Source: Anaerococcus pacaensis 9403502 (GTDB lineage Bacteria; Bacillota; Clostridia; Tissierellales; Peptoniphilaceae). From it: a DNA stretch of 64,000 nt. The notes under the pieces were generated by a model. The model had not been told where the DNA came from and made no database searches. It worked only from the letters and a program-made list of their open reading frames with translations. Where the stretch lies: the NCBI GenBank assembly GCA_000308255.3, contig HG326668.1, positions 1 through 64,000 of the forward strand, in the 5' to 3' direction. Positions 18,936 through 28,437 of the stretch are shown in pieces. The translations under genes and the position numbers were made by a program. Positions within the stretch are counted from its first letter, which is position 1. Each line of letters opens with the position of its first letter.

Positions 18936-19415
18936 ATGAGTAAAGAAATTAAAACAAATGCAATGAGAAAACTAGATGATTTAGATATCGAATACGAACT
19001 AGTCGACTACGGCCTAGATGGTGAATTCACATCTGCTAGTGATATAGCTGAGCACGGATCTGGCGACATGTCATATATTTATAAGACCCTTGCCACCCAC
19101 TCAAATACCAACGATATATTCATATTTGTAATCCCAGGGGATGCTCACATTGACTTAAAAAAGGCTGCCAAGGCTGTCGGAGTTAAAAAGCTTGAGCTCT
19201 TAGCCCTAAAAGACCTCAAAGCTAAAATAGGCTATGAAAGAGGAGCCACCACATCTTTAGCTATGAAAAAAGATTATCCAGTTATAATCGATCAAAGTGC
19301 CCTAGATAGAGATATCATAGGTATCTCAGCAGGAGCTATTGGCTATGGCTTAAAACTAGATCCAAAAGAACTAGCTAGAGCGAATGATGCAAATTTCTTT
19401 GACGTGACCCAATGA
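18936..19415 (+). CDS. ybaK: YbaK-type aminoacyl-tRNA deacylase
   Basis: 159 aa, single YbaK/ProX domain. Conserved blocks: YKTL near residue 49, DLKKAAKAVGVKK, GYERGATTSLAMKK and ISAGAIGYGLKLDP. These enzymes hydrolyse Cys-tRNA(Pro) to keep proline codons accurate. A TATAAT box lies at about 18911-18916 between this gene and the divergent MBL gene. Its stop overlaps the next gene by four bases, forming a three-gene plus-strand unit. Confidence 0.88.
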   Translation: MSKEIKTNAMRKLDDLDIEYELVDYGLDGEFTSASDIAEHGSGDMSYIYKTLATHSNTNDIFIFVIPGDAHIDLKKAAKAVGVKKLELLALKDLKAKIGYERGATTSLAMKKDYPVIIDQSALDRDIIGISAGAIGYGLKLDPKELARANDANFFDVTQ

Positions 19416-20035
19416 CCATAGAAATACAACATCACGAGGACTTTATCGAATATATATTTCCTTCTGATAAAGATTATGAGAGGCTAAAGCTTTTAGTCAT
19501 ATTATCACCAATTTTTATAGCTAGTTTTGATAATGGGGATAGAGAACTTGAGTATTTAAAAGAGACTATCGAAAATTCTAATTTTCCCTACGGCCTTTAT
19601 CCTCATTATTTTGATGGATTTGACCTAGATAATTATCAAAATTACTATGCTACAAAAGATTATAATGAAGACATATATTTAGATAAAGAAAATAATATCC
19701 ATTTTAAAGTAAACCAGCTAGAAGATGTATATATAAATGCCCTAGGAAGTCTAATTGAAGCTTTAATACTAGATGATGAGGCTAGAAACTATTACCTATA
19801 CTACTTTGCAAAAATGCGTGATGATATTGTAATAAATGGTAGAAGATCAATACTTGCAAATGGTATCCAGGCCTTTTACCTATCAAAGTATGTTGTAGTG
19901 TGGATGATGGACTTGTGTGAGTATGTGATGAAATATTCACCACAATACATTGATGACATCAAAGTAATATATCACCTAGCAAATATGCTTAAGAGTCCGA
20001 GAAACAATAGGAGAGATAATGACGACCTTTCATGA
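19412..20035 (+). CDS. Acidic protein of unknown function
   Basis: 207 aa, rich in Asp, Glu and Tyr, with one moderately hydrophobic helix near residues 150-170 but no clear signal peptide or metal motif. I do not recognise the family. The start ATG overlaps the end of ybaK (ATGA junction) and the end overlaps the thioesterase by 17 bases, so the three are translationally coupled. A role linked to tRNA editing or acyl-CoA turnover can only be guessed from the neighbours. Confidence 0.6.
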   Translation: MTIEIQHHEDFIEYIFPSDKDYERLKLLVILSPIFIASFDNGDRELEYLKETIENSNFPYGLYPHYFDGFDLDNYQNYYATKDYNEDIYLDKENNIHFKVNQLEDVYINALGSLIEALILDDEARNYYLYYFAKMRDDIVINGRRSILANGIQAFYLSKYVVVWMMDLCEYVMKYSPQYIDDIKVIYHLANMLKSPRNNRRDNDDLS

Positions 20036-20435
20036 AGAACTGAACATCGAGTTTGTCGAATACCAAGAAGATTATGTAAAATTAAAGATGCCCCTAAAAT
20101 CCTCCTATGCCAATCCAATTGGGAGCATGCACGGCGGCCTCATTGCAACACTAGCCGATACTGCAGCAGGACTATTGGCTAGCGCTGGAAAATATGTTAC
20201 CCCTACCAATAATATGAGCCTATATTACTTGAGCCCTGTGATGGTAAAAGAAGGCGAATATGTATATGCCGATGCGAAAGTTATAAAACGCGGCAAGAAT
20301 ATAATTGTGATAGAAAGTGAAGTCTACGACTACGAAGGTACCCTTGCTGCCAAGTCAACCATTTCATTTTCTGTAGTTAACTTCGAAGGATCAGAAGAAC
20401 TAGTAAAAAATATACAAAAGTACCTACCAAATTAA
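20019..20435 (+). CDS. PaaI-type hotdog thioesterase
   Basis: 138 aa, one hotdog fold. The helix HGGLIATLADTAAGLLA carries the catalytic acidic residue, after the SYANPIGSMHGG loop. Such enzymes split acyl-CoA thioesters, often aromatic or short-chain ones. AGGAGAGATA precedes the ATG, which lies inside the end of the upstream gene. The acyl-CoA region begins right after the shared terminator. Confidence 0.87.
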   Translation: MTTFHEELNIEFVEYQEDYVKLKMPLKSSYANPIGSMHGGLIATLADTAAGLLASAGKYVTPTNNMSLYYLSPVMVKEGEYVYADAKVIKRGKNIIVIESEVYDYEGTLAAKSTISFSVVNFEGSEELVKNIQKYLPN

Positions 20436-20466
20436 AATATCGGGCTTTCTATAGCCCGATATTTTT
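20434..20466. terminator. Bidirectional terminator
   Basis: A perfect 13-base inverted repeat (20434-20446 with 20453-20465, core ATATCGGGCT/AGCCCGATAT) flanked by A/T runs on both sides. It can end the thioesterase operon on the plus strand and the CoA-transferase operon on the minus strand. Confidence 0.85.
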
Positions 20467-21803
20467 TATTTATTCGAATTTCTCCATATACCAAGTTTTT
20501 CTGCTTCTTTGATAAGCTCATCTCTATTGTCTGGGTGAGCTAGGTCTATTAATGCCTCTGTAGCCTGCCAGGTGGTAAGGCCTTTCATGTTTTTGATGCC
20601 TTGCTCAGTTGCTATATAATGAGTATTTGATCTCACTGCTGTAGCTTGAGTACCAGCTGCAAAAGTTGGGACAATGTTTGATATTCTATTGCCCTCTTTA
20701 TCAAGTCTTGATGAGCTTAGGGCAACTATAGAACGGCCACCTTTGGATTGATATGCACCTAAGATAAAGTCGAGCGCTCCACCAGCTCCAGATATGTGGC
20801 GGGTACCGACTGTTTCTGATGAAATTTGCCCCCATAGGTCTACTTGCATGGCTGTATTTATCGAAACAAAGTTGTCAATTGATGAGATAACCTTAAAGTC
20901 ATTTACATAATCCACTGGAGCTGCCATTAGCTCTTCGTTGTGGTCGATGAAATCATAAAGTTCTTGGCTGCCCGCGGCAAAGGTGTAGGTTTGACGGCCA
21001 ATGTCGCGATTTTTCTTCTTACCTGTGATATTGCCAACCTTGCTCATTTCAACAAAGGCATCTACATACATCTCAGAGTGGACACCTAGGTCTTTGAGGT
21101 CTGATTTGGCTATTTCAGAACCGATAGCATTTGGAAGTCCTCCAATACCTATTTGTAGGCAATCTCCATCATGAAGTAGGTCTACTACGTGACTTGCTAC
21201 TCTTAGCTCTTCCTCACCGAAAGACGCCTTTGGAAGAGTCAGCATATCGTGATTTGACTCGTATATATAATCTACATCTTTAATATTGATGTAGTTTTGA
21301 TAGCCACCTAGGGCAACTGGTACATTTTCATTAACCTCAAGAATGATTTTATCAGCTGCTTCAAACATAGCCCAAGTGTGGCTAGTTGATAAACCAAAGT
21401 TGAAATTGCCGTGCTTATCCATAGGCGAAACTTGCATAAGAGCAATATTTAATTTATTAGAGTATTCTCTAATGTATCTAGGCACTTCGCTATAGCGCAT
21501 TGGTATAAAGAATGTGCCCTTGTTATTGTTTACATAGCCTCTCTCGACGCCAGATGCATGCCAGGTATGGTAGGTGAAGTGATCTCCATTTGGGTCAGCT
21601 TCTACAACTTGCGATTTTAGAGGAACTACCCCAGATCTAATATTTACATCATGAAGTTCATCAACTCTTTTGGCAAGTTCTTTGTCAAATTCAACAGGAA
21701 ATAGGACACACCATCCCATTTCAACCCAGTCTCCATCTTTAACCATAGCTGCTGCTTGTTTAGCAGTAATCAGCTTATCTTGGTATTGTTGTTTAAAATC
21801 CAT
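20466..21803 (-). CDS. Acetyl-CoA hydrolase/CoA-transferase family (butyrate-type)
   Basis: 445 aa, the length of butyryl-CoA:acetate and 4-hydroxybutyrate CoA-transferases. The active-site glutamate is expected in LGVHSEMYVDAF near residue 240. The glycine-rich GTRHISGAGGALDF block and IVPTFAAGTQ are typical. It would swap CoA between an acyl-CoA and acetate, releasing the free acid and acetyl-CoA. It is the last gene of the operon starting at 25844 and lies about 100 bases after its paralog. The exact acyl chain (butyryl, isovaleryl, isobutyryl) cannot be decided. Confidence 0.85.
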   Translation of the reverse strand: MDFKQQYQDKLITAKQAAAMVKDGDWVEMGWCVLFPVEFDKELAKRVDELHDVNIRSGVVPLKSQVVEADPNGDHFTYHTWHASGVERGYVNNNKGTFFIPMRYSEVPRYIREYSNKLNIALMQVSPMDKHGNFNFGLSTSHTWAMFEAADKIILEVNENVPVALGGYQNYINIKDVDYIYESNHDMLTLPKASFGEEELRVASHVVDLLHDGDCLQIGIGGLPNAIGSEIAKSDLKDLGVHSEMYVDAFVEMSKVGNITGKKKNRDIGRQTYTFAAGSQELYDFIDHNEELMAAPVDYVNDFKVISSIDNFVSINTAMQVDLWGQISSETVGTRHISGAGGALDFILGAYQSKGGRSIVALSSSRLDKEGNRISNIVPTFAAGTQATAVRSNTHYIATEQGIKNMKGLTTWQATEALIDLAHPDNRDELIKEAEKLGIWRNSNK

Positions 21804-21901
21804 CTTAATCTCCTTTCACTTATATATCTATATATAGCCACTTTATTTTATATTAAGCAATACATATACTTGCTAGTTAACTCATGGCTTTAAGCTATAT
21901 A

Positions 21902-23239
21902 TTACTTGTTCGATCTTCTCCATATATTCATTTTTTCAGCTTCTTTTATAAGCTCATCTCTAAATTGTGGGTGAGCGAGTGAGATAACACCTTCTGCTCT
22001 TTCCCATACTGACTTACCCTTGAAGTTGAAGATACCTTGTTCTGTTGCTATATAGTGGGTATTTGCACGCACACCTGTTGGTTGAGTACCTGGTGCAAAT
22101 GTTGGTACTATATTTGATACTAGATTACCCTCTTTGTCCTCACGAGCTGACATTAGAGTAATAAATGACTTACCACCTTCAGATTCATAGGCACCTAGCA
22201 TGAAGTCAAGAGCCCCACCAGAGCCTGAAATGTGGCGTGTACCTACAGATTCTGCTGAAGATACGCCGTGTAAATCAACTTGGATAGCACCATTGATAGA
22301 GCAGAACTTATCTATTCTATTTACTGTAGATGGGCTATTTACATAGTCTACAGTTTTGCCAACCACTTGTGGATTTTCTCTCATATATTCATACATGCGT
22401 GGTGAACCCATAGCAAATGTATATATGTGGTTGCCGCGGTCGATATTTTTTCTAAGGCTTGTTACTTTACCAGCCTCGATTAAATCTACAAAACCATCTA
22501 CAAATAACTCTGTGTGACATCCAAGGTCTTTTAAATCAGATTTAACTATTTCATTAACAATAGCACTAGGTAGGTTGCCAACACCGATTTGTAGAACCAT
22601 GCCATCTTCTAGCTCATCTACTACGTATTTAGCTACCTTAGCTTCTGCTTCGCCTGCTGCTACTATTGGAATACCGCGTACATCTGGGTTGTCCCCTTCG
22701 ATGATGTAATCTATTTCATCAATATAAATAGCAGAATCAAGACCACCAGATACTACCGGCATCTTTTCGTTTACTTCTACAATTACAATATCAGAGCTTT
22801 CAAATTGGGCACGAGTGTGGCTTGTTGCAAGACCAAAGTTGAAGAAACCATTGTGGTCCATTGGAGCTACTTGCATTACATAAATATTTGTTTTTAAATA
22901 TCCACGTTTATAATAGCTAGGCATTTCTGAATACTTCATTGGTGCATACTGAGACTGGCCAGATGAGAATAATTTTCTCATTGGTCCAAGACCATGGAAG
23001 CAGGTGTAGTCGAAGTGTTTGTTTTCTGGGTCCGCTTCAAATACATCAGGAGTCTTTAGCTCACAGCCCCCTCTTAGGTGGAGATCACTAAATTCATTAA
23101 TTCTCTTAGCCAGAGCATTTTCAAAATATATACTATAGCTAGTAGCCCAGCTTAGGTCTATATAGTAGCCATCTTTAACTAAGTCAACTGCTTTATCTGC
23201 AGATATAAGTTTTTCTTGATACTTGTCTGTGATACTCAT
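21902..23239 (-). CDS. Acetyl-CoA hydrolase/CoA-transferase family, paralog
   Basis: 445 aa, the same length as the downstream gene and clearly homologous, yet diverged. Predicted catalytic Glu in LGCHTELFVDGF, glycine loop GTRHISGSGGALDF, and IVPTFAPGTQPTG. Tandem paralogs suggest different acyl or acceptor preferences, for example straight and branched chains. It lies eight bases after the acyl-CoA dehydrogenase fusion, so it belongs to the same transcript. Confidence 0.85.
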   Translation of the reverse strand: MSITDKYQEKLISADKAVDLVKDGYYIDLSWATSYSIYFENALAKRINEFSDLHLRGGCELKTPDVFEADPENKHFDYTCFHGLGPMRKLFSSGQSQYAPMKYSEMPSYYKRGYLKTNIYVMQVAPMDHNGFFNFGLATSHTRAQFESSDIVIVEVNEKMPVVSGGLDSAIYIDEIDYIIEGDNPDVRGIPIVAAGEAEAKVAKYVVDELEDGMVLQIGVGNLPSAIVNEIVKSDLKDLGCHTELFVDGFVDLIEAGKVTSLRKNIDRGNHIYTFAMGSPRMYEYMRENPQVVGKTVDYVNSPSTVNRIDKFCSINGAIQVDLHGVSSAESVGTRHISGSGGALDFMLGAYESEGGKSFITLMSAREDKEGNLVSNIVPTFAPGTQPTGVRANTHYIATEQGIFNFKGKSVWERAEGVISLAHPQFRDELIKEAEKMNIWRRSNK

Positions 23240-23247
23240 ACTCGCTC

Positions 23248-24960
23248 CTATTGTAATTTTTCTATAAGAATTGGAAGAATTTCTTTATAGTCACCAACTA
23301 TACCATAGTCAGCTTCTGCAAAGAATGGTGCATTTTCATTGTTATTAATTACTATAATATTACTTGTTTCTTTTAATCCTAATAAGTGTTGGACTGCCCC
23401 AGAGATACCTACACCAATGTAGTTTTTACCTGGGAATTTTTGACCAGATAGGCCAATATATCTATCTACCGGCAACCACTTACGTGTTTCAGCTATTGGT
23501 CTAGATGCACTTACTACAGATCCTGTAGCGTTTGCTAATTGGTTGATAAGTTCCATGTCTTCTTCTTTTTCAAGACCCATACCAAAGGCTACCACACGGT
23601 CAGCATCGCTAATAGAACCGTTGATATCACATGGTTCGCATTTTAGGTTTTCAATACCTATAGCATCAATTAGTTTATTAACCCTATCTTCTGCGCTACC
23701 TTCGTTTATGATAATATTTTTTCTCTCACCTGTGATTTTTCTTTTTGGTTTTTCGTTTGCTGCTTCTTTTGATTCTTTCTTTTCAGATGCCCCATCTAGT
23801 TTACCAATAATCGATCTTGAGATAACAATTTTTTGAACTTCAGATGCACCTTCATAGATACGGTTGATTCTGGTGTCACGGTACATTCTTTCGATTGGTA
23901 TACCTGTGATAAAGCCAGCACCACCATGCATTTGAAGAACTGTATCTGTAACAAATGCTGCGGTTTCAGATGCAAATAATTTTGCCATAGCTGCTGCTTC
24001 TAGGAAGCCCTTGCCTTCATCTTTCATTTTAGCTGCAGTGTATACTAGGTGACGAGCTGCGTTGATTTTTGTACCCATGTCAGCAAACTTGAATTGGATA
24101 TCTTGGATAGCTGCTAGTGGCTTACCAAATTGGTATCTATTTTTAGTATGATCAAGGCCTTCTTCAAATGCACCTTGAGCTATACCTAGGGCTTGTGAAC
24201 CGATGCCGATTCGACCACCATTTAGTGTAGTCATCGCAATATTAAAACCCTTACCTTCTGGACCTAGTTGGTTTTCTTTTGGAATACGCACGTTATTAAA
24301 TGTTAGTCTACCAGTTGATGATGAGTGTAGACCCATTTTGCCGTAGGTATCTGGGATTTCAAATCCTGGTGTACCTTTTTCAACTATAAATGCTGTGATA
24401 CCTCTGGTACCGATGCCTGGTGTTGTGAGAGCAAATACGATATAGATGTCTGCATATGGAGCATTGGTGATATATATTTTTTCACCATTTATAACAAATT
24501 CATCACCATCAAGCACTGCTGTAGTTTGTAGGCCACCAGCATCAGATCCTGCTTCAGATTCTGTTAGTACAAAAGCACCTAGTTTGTCACCACTTGCTAG
24601 CTGTGGCACCCAGTATTTCTTTTGCTCTTCACTACCCCAGTCCATGATTGGGCTTGTCGCTGCTGATGAGTGTACTGACATAAATACACCTACACCAGCA
24701 TCTACTCTAGAGATTTCTTCTACGAGTATTGAATATTCTAGGAAGGTCTTGCCCATGCCGCCATATTCTTTTGGCCATGGAAGCCCTAACCAGCCTTTTT
24801 CTCCCATTTCTTTGATAACTTCAAGTGGGAATACATTATTAACATCCCAGTCAAACGAGTTCGGCTTTATTTTCTTTTCTACAAATTCACGAACTTCTGC
24901 TCTAAATGCTATTTGTTCTTCATTTAGCAGATAATTCATATTAATTAAATTTTCTGTCAT
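23248..24960 (-). CDS. Acyl-CoA dehydrogenase fused to an EtfA-type FAD domain
   Basis: 570 aa. Residues 1-385 are a full acyl-CoA dehydrogenase: LTESEAGSDAGG substrate/FAD loop and the catalytic base in YEGASEVQ near 370. A Lys/Glu-rich linker (about 386-410) leads to a C-terminal domain (about 412-570) that matches the FAD-binding half of EtfA: ASRPIAETRKW, GLSGQKFPG, GVGISGAVQHLLG, ADYGIVGDYKE. These align with the separate EtfA encoded at 31509. The EtfB partner half is missing. The fused FAD may shuttle electrons directly to the dehydrogenase. It lies between hbd and the CoA-transferases. Confidence 0.88.
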   Translation of the reverse strand: MTENLINMNYLLNEEQIAFRAEVREFVEKKIKPNSFDWDVNNVFPLEVIKEMGEKGWLGLPWPKEYGGMGKTFLEYSILVEEISRVDAGVGVFMSVHSSAATSPIMDWGSEEQKKYWVPQLASGDKLGAFVLTESEAGSDAGGLQTTAVLDGDEFVINGEKIYITNAPYADIYIVFALTTPGIGTRGITAFIVEKGTPGFEIPDTYGKMGLHSSSTGRLTFNNVRIPKENQLGPEGKGFNIAMTTLNGGRIGIGSQALGIAQGAFEEGLDHTKNRYQFGKPLAAIQDIQFKFADMGTKINAARHLVYTAAKMKDEGKGFLEAAAMAKLFASETAAFVTDTVLQMHGGAGFITGIPIERMYRDTRINRIYEGASEVQKIVISRSIIGKLDGASEKKESKEAANEKPKRKITGERKNIIINEGSAEDRVNKLIDAIGIENLKCEPCDINGSISDADRVVAFGMGLEKEEDMELINQLANATGSVVSASRPIAETRKWLPVDRYIGLSGQKFPGKNYIGVGISGAVQHLLGLKETSNIIVINNNENAPFFAEADYGIVGDYKEILPILIEKLQ

Positions 24961-24986
24961 AGTTTCTCCTAAAATTTTAGTATGAT

Positions 24987-25844
24987 TTATTTATCGCTAT
25001 AGTCGTAGAATCCTTTGCCGGTTTTCTTGCCAAGCCATCCAGCTCTAACATAATTTTTTAGCAGTGGGTTTGGCGCATATTTTGGATTTCCATATCCTTC
25101 GTACAATACATCTAAAATATACGAAACTGTATCAAGACCAATAAAGTCAGCTAGTTCAAGTGGACCCATAGGGTTATTTGTAGCAAGCTTCATTATAGTA
25201 TCGATTTCTTCTACACCAGCTACTCCTTCATTTAAACAGCTAATAGCTTCGTTGATATAAACTTGTAATACTCTATTTGACACAAAGCCAGGAACATCAT
25301 TACATACAACAGGAACTTTAGCTATGGCTTCTGTTAGGTCGTGTATTATTTGATAAGTTTCGTCTGATGTTTGTAGGCCTCTAATGATCTCTACAAGCTT
25401 CATAACAGGCACTGGATTCATAAAGTGCATGCCGATACACTTATCTGGGTGTTTATAATGTTTTGCAAGCTCTGTAATAGGCAGTGATGAGGTATTGGTT
25501 GCCATAATGCAATCATCTGAAACTACTTCACCAACTTTAGAAAATAAGTCTGATTTTGCATCTAAGTTTTCAACTATAGCTTCAACTACTACATCAACAT
25601 CACTAGCCTCAGATAAGTCTTTACACTCTTTAAGATTAGCTAGGGCAGCATCTCTTTGCTCTTGTGTTTTCTTTTCTTTCTTAACGTCTTTATCTAATAT
25701 TCCTGTAATAAATTCAATTCTTTTTTCTACAGCACCTTCAAATGTATCATAAAGTAGCACTTCAAAACCTGATTGTGCAAATACTTGGGCTATACCCCCT
25801 CCCATTTGACCAGCACCTACTACTAAAACTTTTTTTACATCCAT
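24987..25844 (-). CDS. hbd: 3-hydroxyacyl-CoA dehydrogenase
   Basis: 285 aa. Rossmann motif [14 protein letters not shown] near the N-terminus, catalytic-site NTSSLPITE and [15 protein letters not shown], and the C-terminal [12 protein letters not shown] helix domain. It interconverts 3-hydroxybutyryl-CoA and acetoacetyl-CoA with NAD(P)H. It is the first gene of an operon continuing into the dehydrogenase fusion and two CoA-transferases. A second hbd sits at 29836, so the cell has two versions. Confidence 0.92.
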   Translation of the reverse strand: MDVKKVLVVGAGQMGGGIAQVFAQSGFEVLLYDTFEGAVEKRIEFITGILDKDVKKEKKTQEQRDAALANLKECKDLSEASDVDVVVEAIVENLDAKSDLFSKVGEVVSDDCIMATNTSSLPITELAKHYKHPDKCIGMHFMNPVPVMKLVEIIRGLQTSDETYQIIHDLTEAIAKVPVVCNDVPGFVSNRVLQVYINEAISCLNEGVAGVEEIDTIMKLATNNPMGPLELADFIGLDTVSYILDVLYEGYGNPKYAPNPLLKNYVRAGWLGKKTGKGFYDYSDK

Positions 25845-25863
25845 CTTAGCTACACTCCTTAAT

Positions 25864-25892
25864 TTTATATTTGTCTAGTTAAAATCGTTCAA
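25864..25892 (-). promoter_or_regulatory. Promoter of the hbd operon with an operator-like spacer
   Basis: TTGAAC (25887-25892), 17-base spacer and TATAAA (25864-25869) on the minus strand. The spacer contains ATTTTAACTAGAC (25873-25885), which recurs exactly upstream of the separate thiolase at 28438-28450. A repressor bound there would block the promoter. Confidence 0.7.
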
Positions 25893-25921
25893 TAATAATT
25901 TACCCAAAACTTTATTCTAAA

Positions 25922-25982
25922 CAAACATTTTCATATAAATATTTTCTTAACATTATTTTTAATAAAACAATATTTTAACTAG
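25922..25982. promoter_or_regulatory. Shared regulatory motifs in the hbd/caiB intergenic region
   Basis: TATGAAAATGTTTG on the minus strand (25922-25935) recurs exactly at 28482-28495 before the thiolase gene. A second ATTTTAACTAG copy lies at 25972-25982, inverted relative to the one in the hbd promoter spacer. Probably binding sites for a regulator of acyl-CoA metabolism that is not encoded here. Confidence 0.45.
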
Positions 25983-26095
25983 TTTAAAACAGCTAAGATA
26001 TTGGGTATTTAGCTATTAATAGATATTGATTGAAATTTACAATGCATCAATAAATTTAATCAATGTAGCTATATAGGAAAACGTTAGGAGTGATT

Positions 26096-27154
26096 ATGAA
26101 CTTATTAGACGACTTAAAAATACTAGATTTTACGACCTTACTGCCAGGTCCATATGCCACCTGGCAACTGGCAGAAATGGGCGCTAAGGTTACAAAAATT
26201 TCTGCACCAGAAAGGCTAGATCTTGTTTTGGAAATGGAGCCAAAAACTGAAAATGGTATTAGTGCCAACCGTGCTTGGATGAACAATAAAAAAGATGAGA
26301 TTTTCCTAGACCTTAAGAGTAAAGAAGGCTACGATGAAATCATTAGGCTAATCAAGGAAGAAGGTTATAACTGCATCATAGAACAGTTTAGACCAGGAAC
26401 TATGGCGAAGTTTGGCCTCTCCTACGATGAAGTGAAAGAATTTGCTCCTGATTTGATATATTGTTCTCTATCGGGCTATGGACAAACGGGTCCTTATAAA
26501 GATAGGGCTGGCCATGATATAAATTATTTAGCTCTTTCTGGTATTATGAGTTTTTCCGGTAGGAAAGAAGAGGGACCTGTACTATACGGCACCCAAATTG
26601 GTGATATAGCCTCATCTCTAAATGCAATTATCGGTATACTCGCAGCTCATAGCAAGAGAAAGGAAAATGGAGAGGGTATTTATATAGATATCGGCATCTT
26701 GGATAGTCTGACTCCCCTAAACTCAATGCTTGGAGCCGGGGCTATGCTAGATAATAATAATCCTACAAGACAATGTCATTGGTTAAATGGTGGCGGTATA
26801 TATGATTTCTATGAGACAAAAGATGGTAGGTATCTGGCAGTAGGATCTGTAGAACCTAAATTTTTCAAAGTTTTATTAGAAACATTAGGTCACGAAGACT
26901 GGCTAGATGAAGGTGTGAGTATCGAATCTAGTGGTGAGTATAAAGAAATTATCAAGGCTGATATAAAAGAGAAAACATTTGACCAATGGGTTGAGATTTT
27001 TGCAAAGGAAGATGCCTGCGTAGAACCAGTTTTAACTGTAACGGAGGCCTTAGTTGATAGCGAAAATGCAAAAGAGCGCGAGCAGACAGCTAAAGTAGCT
27101 ATTGAAGATGATGAGATTTTGACCTATCAAAATCCAATAAAATTTAGGAAATAA
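26096..27154 (+). CDS. CaiB/BaiF family CoA-transferase
   Basis: 352 aa from the ATG at 26096, which has TTAGGAG five bases upstream; a GTG two codons earlier is less well placed. Family III CoA-transferase fold: LDFTTLLPGPYATWQLAEMGAKV at the start, VIEQFRPG, YCSLSGYGQTGPY, and the likely catalytic Asp in GHDINYLALSG. It is short for the family (usually about 400) and close to alpha-methylacyl-CoA racemases. It could move CoA between branched or hydroxy acids, or racemise 2-methyl acyl-CoAs. It is the only plus-strand gene inside the acyl-CoA region. Confidence 0.82.
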   Translation: MNLLDDLKILDFTTLLPGPYATWQLAEMGAKVTKISAPERLDLVLEMEPKTENGISANRAWMNNKKDEIFLDLKSKEGYDEIIRLIKEEGYNCIIEQFRPGTMAKFGLSYDEVKEFAPDLIYCSLSGYGQTGPYKDRAGHDINYLALSGIMSFSGRKEEGPVLYGTQIGDIASSLNAIIGILAAHSKRKENGEGIYIDIGILDSLTPLNSMLGAGAMLDNNNPTRQCHWLNGGGIYDFYETKDGRYLAVGSVEPKFFKVLLETLGHEDWLDEGVSIESSGEYKEIIKADIKEKTFDQWVEIFAKEDACVEPVLTVTEALVDSENAKEREQTAKVAIEDDEILTYQNPIKFRK

Positions 27155-27155
27155 T

Positions 27156-27188
27156 AAGAGGCTAGAGTATTTATTACTCTAGCCTCTT
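27156..27188. terminator. Bidirectional terminator
   Basis: Perfect 14-base inverted repeat (27156-27169 with 27175-27188, AAGAGGCTAGAGTA/TACTCTAGCCTCTT) between convergent genes. The T-runs on either side are weak, but the stem is strong. Confidence 0.7.
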
Positions 27189-27198
27189 ATATTTGTAC

Positions 27199-28389
27199 TT
27201 AGTCTTCTAGTCTTATAAGAACAGCATCACCTTGTGCACCACCTGAGCAAATAGCAGCCACGCCTAATTTTGCATTTTGTTGACGCATAGCTGATACTAA
27301 TTGCATAATGATTCTTGCTCCTGTAGCTCCGATTGGATGTCCAAAGGCAATTGCCCCTCCATTGATATTTAATTTTTCATCTGGAATTGGAATGATTTGT
27401 TGAGTTCTATTGACTACTGCAGCAAAGGCTTCGTTTACCTCAAATAAATCTATGTCATCCACTGTTAGGTCATTTGCTTCAAGTAGCTTTTTAATAGATT
27501 CTCCTGGAACATCTACGATATATGGGGCATCTTTTGATACCCATGCTGTATCTATTATTGTAGCTAGTGGTTTGATACCAAGTTCATTAGCTTTTTCACG
27601 GGAAGCTACTACTATAGCTGAAGCACCGTCGTTTGTAGAAGGAGCATTACCAGCTGTTACTGTATTTTCTTTGAAGAATAGACCCTTAAGTCCTGCAAGT
27701 GATTCTTCTGTGACACCTTCTCTAGGTTGTTCATCTTTATCTACTACGATTGGATTGCCTTTTCTTTGAGGAACTTCTACTGGCACTATATCTTCATCAA
27801 GTCTACCATTTACCATAGCATCTTGGGCTCTTTGTTGGCTAAGAGCTGCCCATCTATCTTGTTCTTCGCGACCTAGATTGTATTCAGTAGCTGTTTTACC
27901 TGCAGATTCACCCATGTGTTGGTCATACCATGGATCCCATAGCCCATCTGTTACCATTAGGTCCTTAAATTCTGCATTAAACATTCTGTGGCCCCATCTA
28001 AATTCTTGAGTAGCAAATGGAGCGTTACTCATAGATTCCATACCACCTGCCACTGCAAGATTGATATTACCAGCTCTAATCATCATGTCAGCAAGTGTAA
28101 CTGCAGTAAAAGATGATGCACAAACTTTATTTATAGTCTGAGAAGGAATAGACCAATCAAGACCAGCATGGCGGGTTGCTTGACGTGATGGGATTTGTCC
28201 CTCGCCTGCTTGTAGGACATTACCCATTAATACATAGTCTATATCCTCATCTTTTATTCCTGCTCTATCAATCGCCCCTCTAATAGCAACGCCACCTAGC
28301 TCTACTGCTTGTAGAGCTTGTAAAGCTCCACCAAATTTACCAAAGGGTGTTCTCGCATATCCTAAGATTACCGTTTCTCTCTTATCCAT
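27199..28389 (-). CDS. Acetyl-CoA C-acetyltransferase (thiolase)
   Basis: 396 aa. The nucleophilic Cys lies in NKVCASSFTAV near residue 90, where most thiolases have CGSG. The C-terminal His and Cys motifs are GGAIAFGHPIGATG and AICSGGAQGD. It joins two acetyl-CoA to acetoacetyl-CoA or splits 3-oxoacyl-CoA. It stands alone between two terminators, with its own regulatory region at 28390-28550. The CASS variant and the solitary position suggest a function different from the operon thiolase. Confidence 0.9.
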   Translation of the reverse strand: MDKRETVILGYARTPFGKFGGALQALQAVELGGVAIRGAIDRAGIKDEDIDYVLMGNVLQAGEGQIPSRQATRHAGLDWSIPSQTINKVCASSFTAVTLADMMIRAGNINLAVAGGMESMSNAPFATQEFRWGHRMFNAEFKDLMVTDGLWDPWYDQHMGESAGKTATEYNLGREEQDRWAALSQQRAQDAMVNGRLDEDIVPVEVPQRKGNPIVVDKDEQPREGVTEESLAGLKGLFFKENTVTAGNAPSTNDGASAIVVASREKANELGIKPLATIIDTAWVSKDAPYIVDVPGESIKKLLEANDLTVDDIDLFEVNEAFAAVVNRTQQIIPIPDEKLNINGGAIAFGHPIGATGARIIMQLVSAMRQQNAKLGVAAICSGGAQGDAVLIRLED

Positions 28390-28437
28390 AATAATCCTTT
28401 CATATATTTAACTTATTTCAATTTATATGTGATTTTT

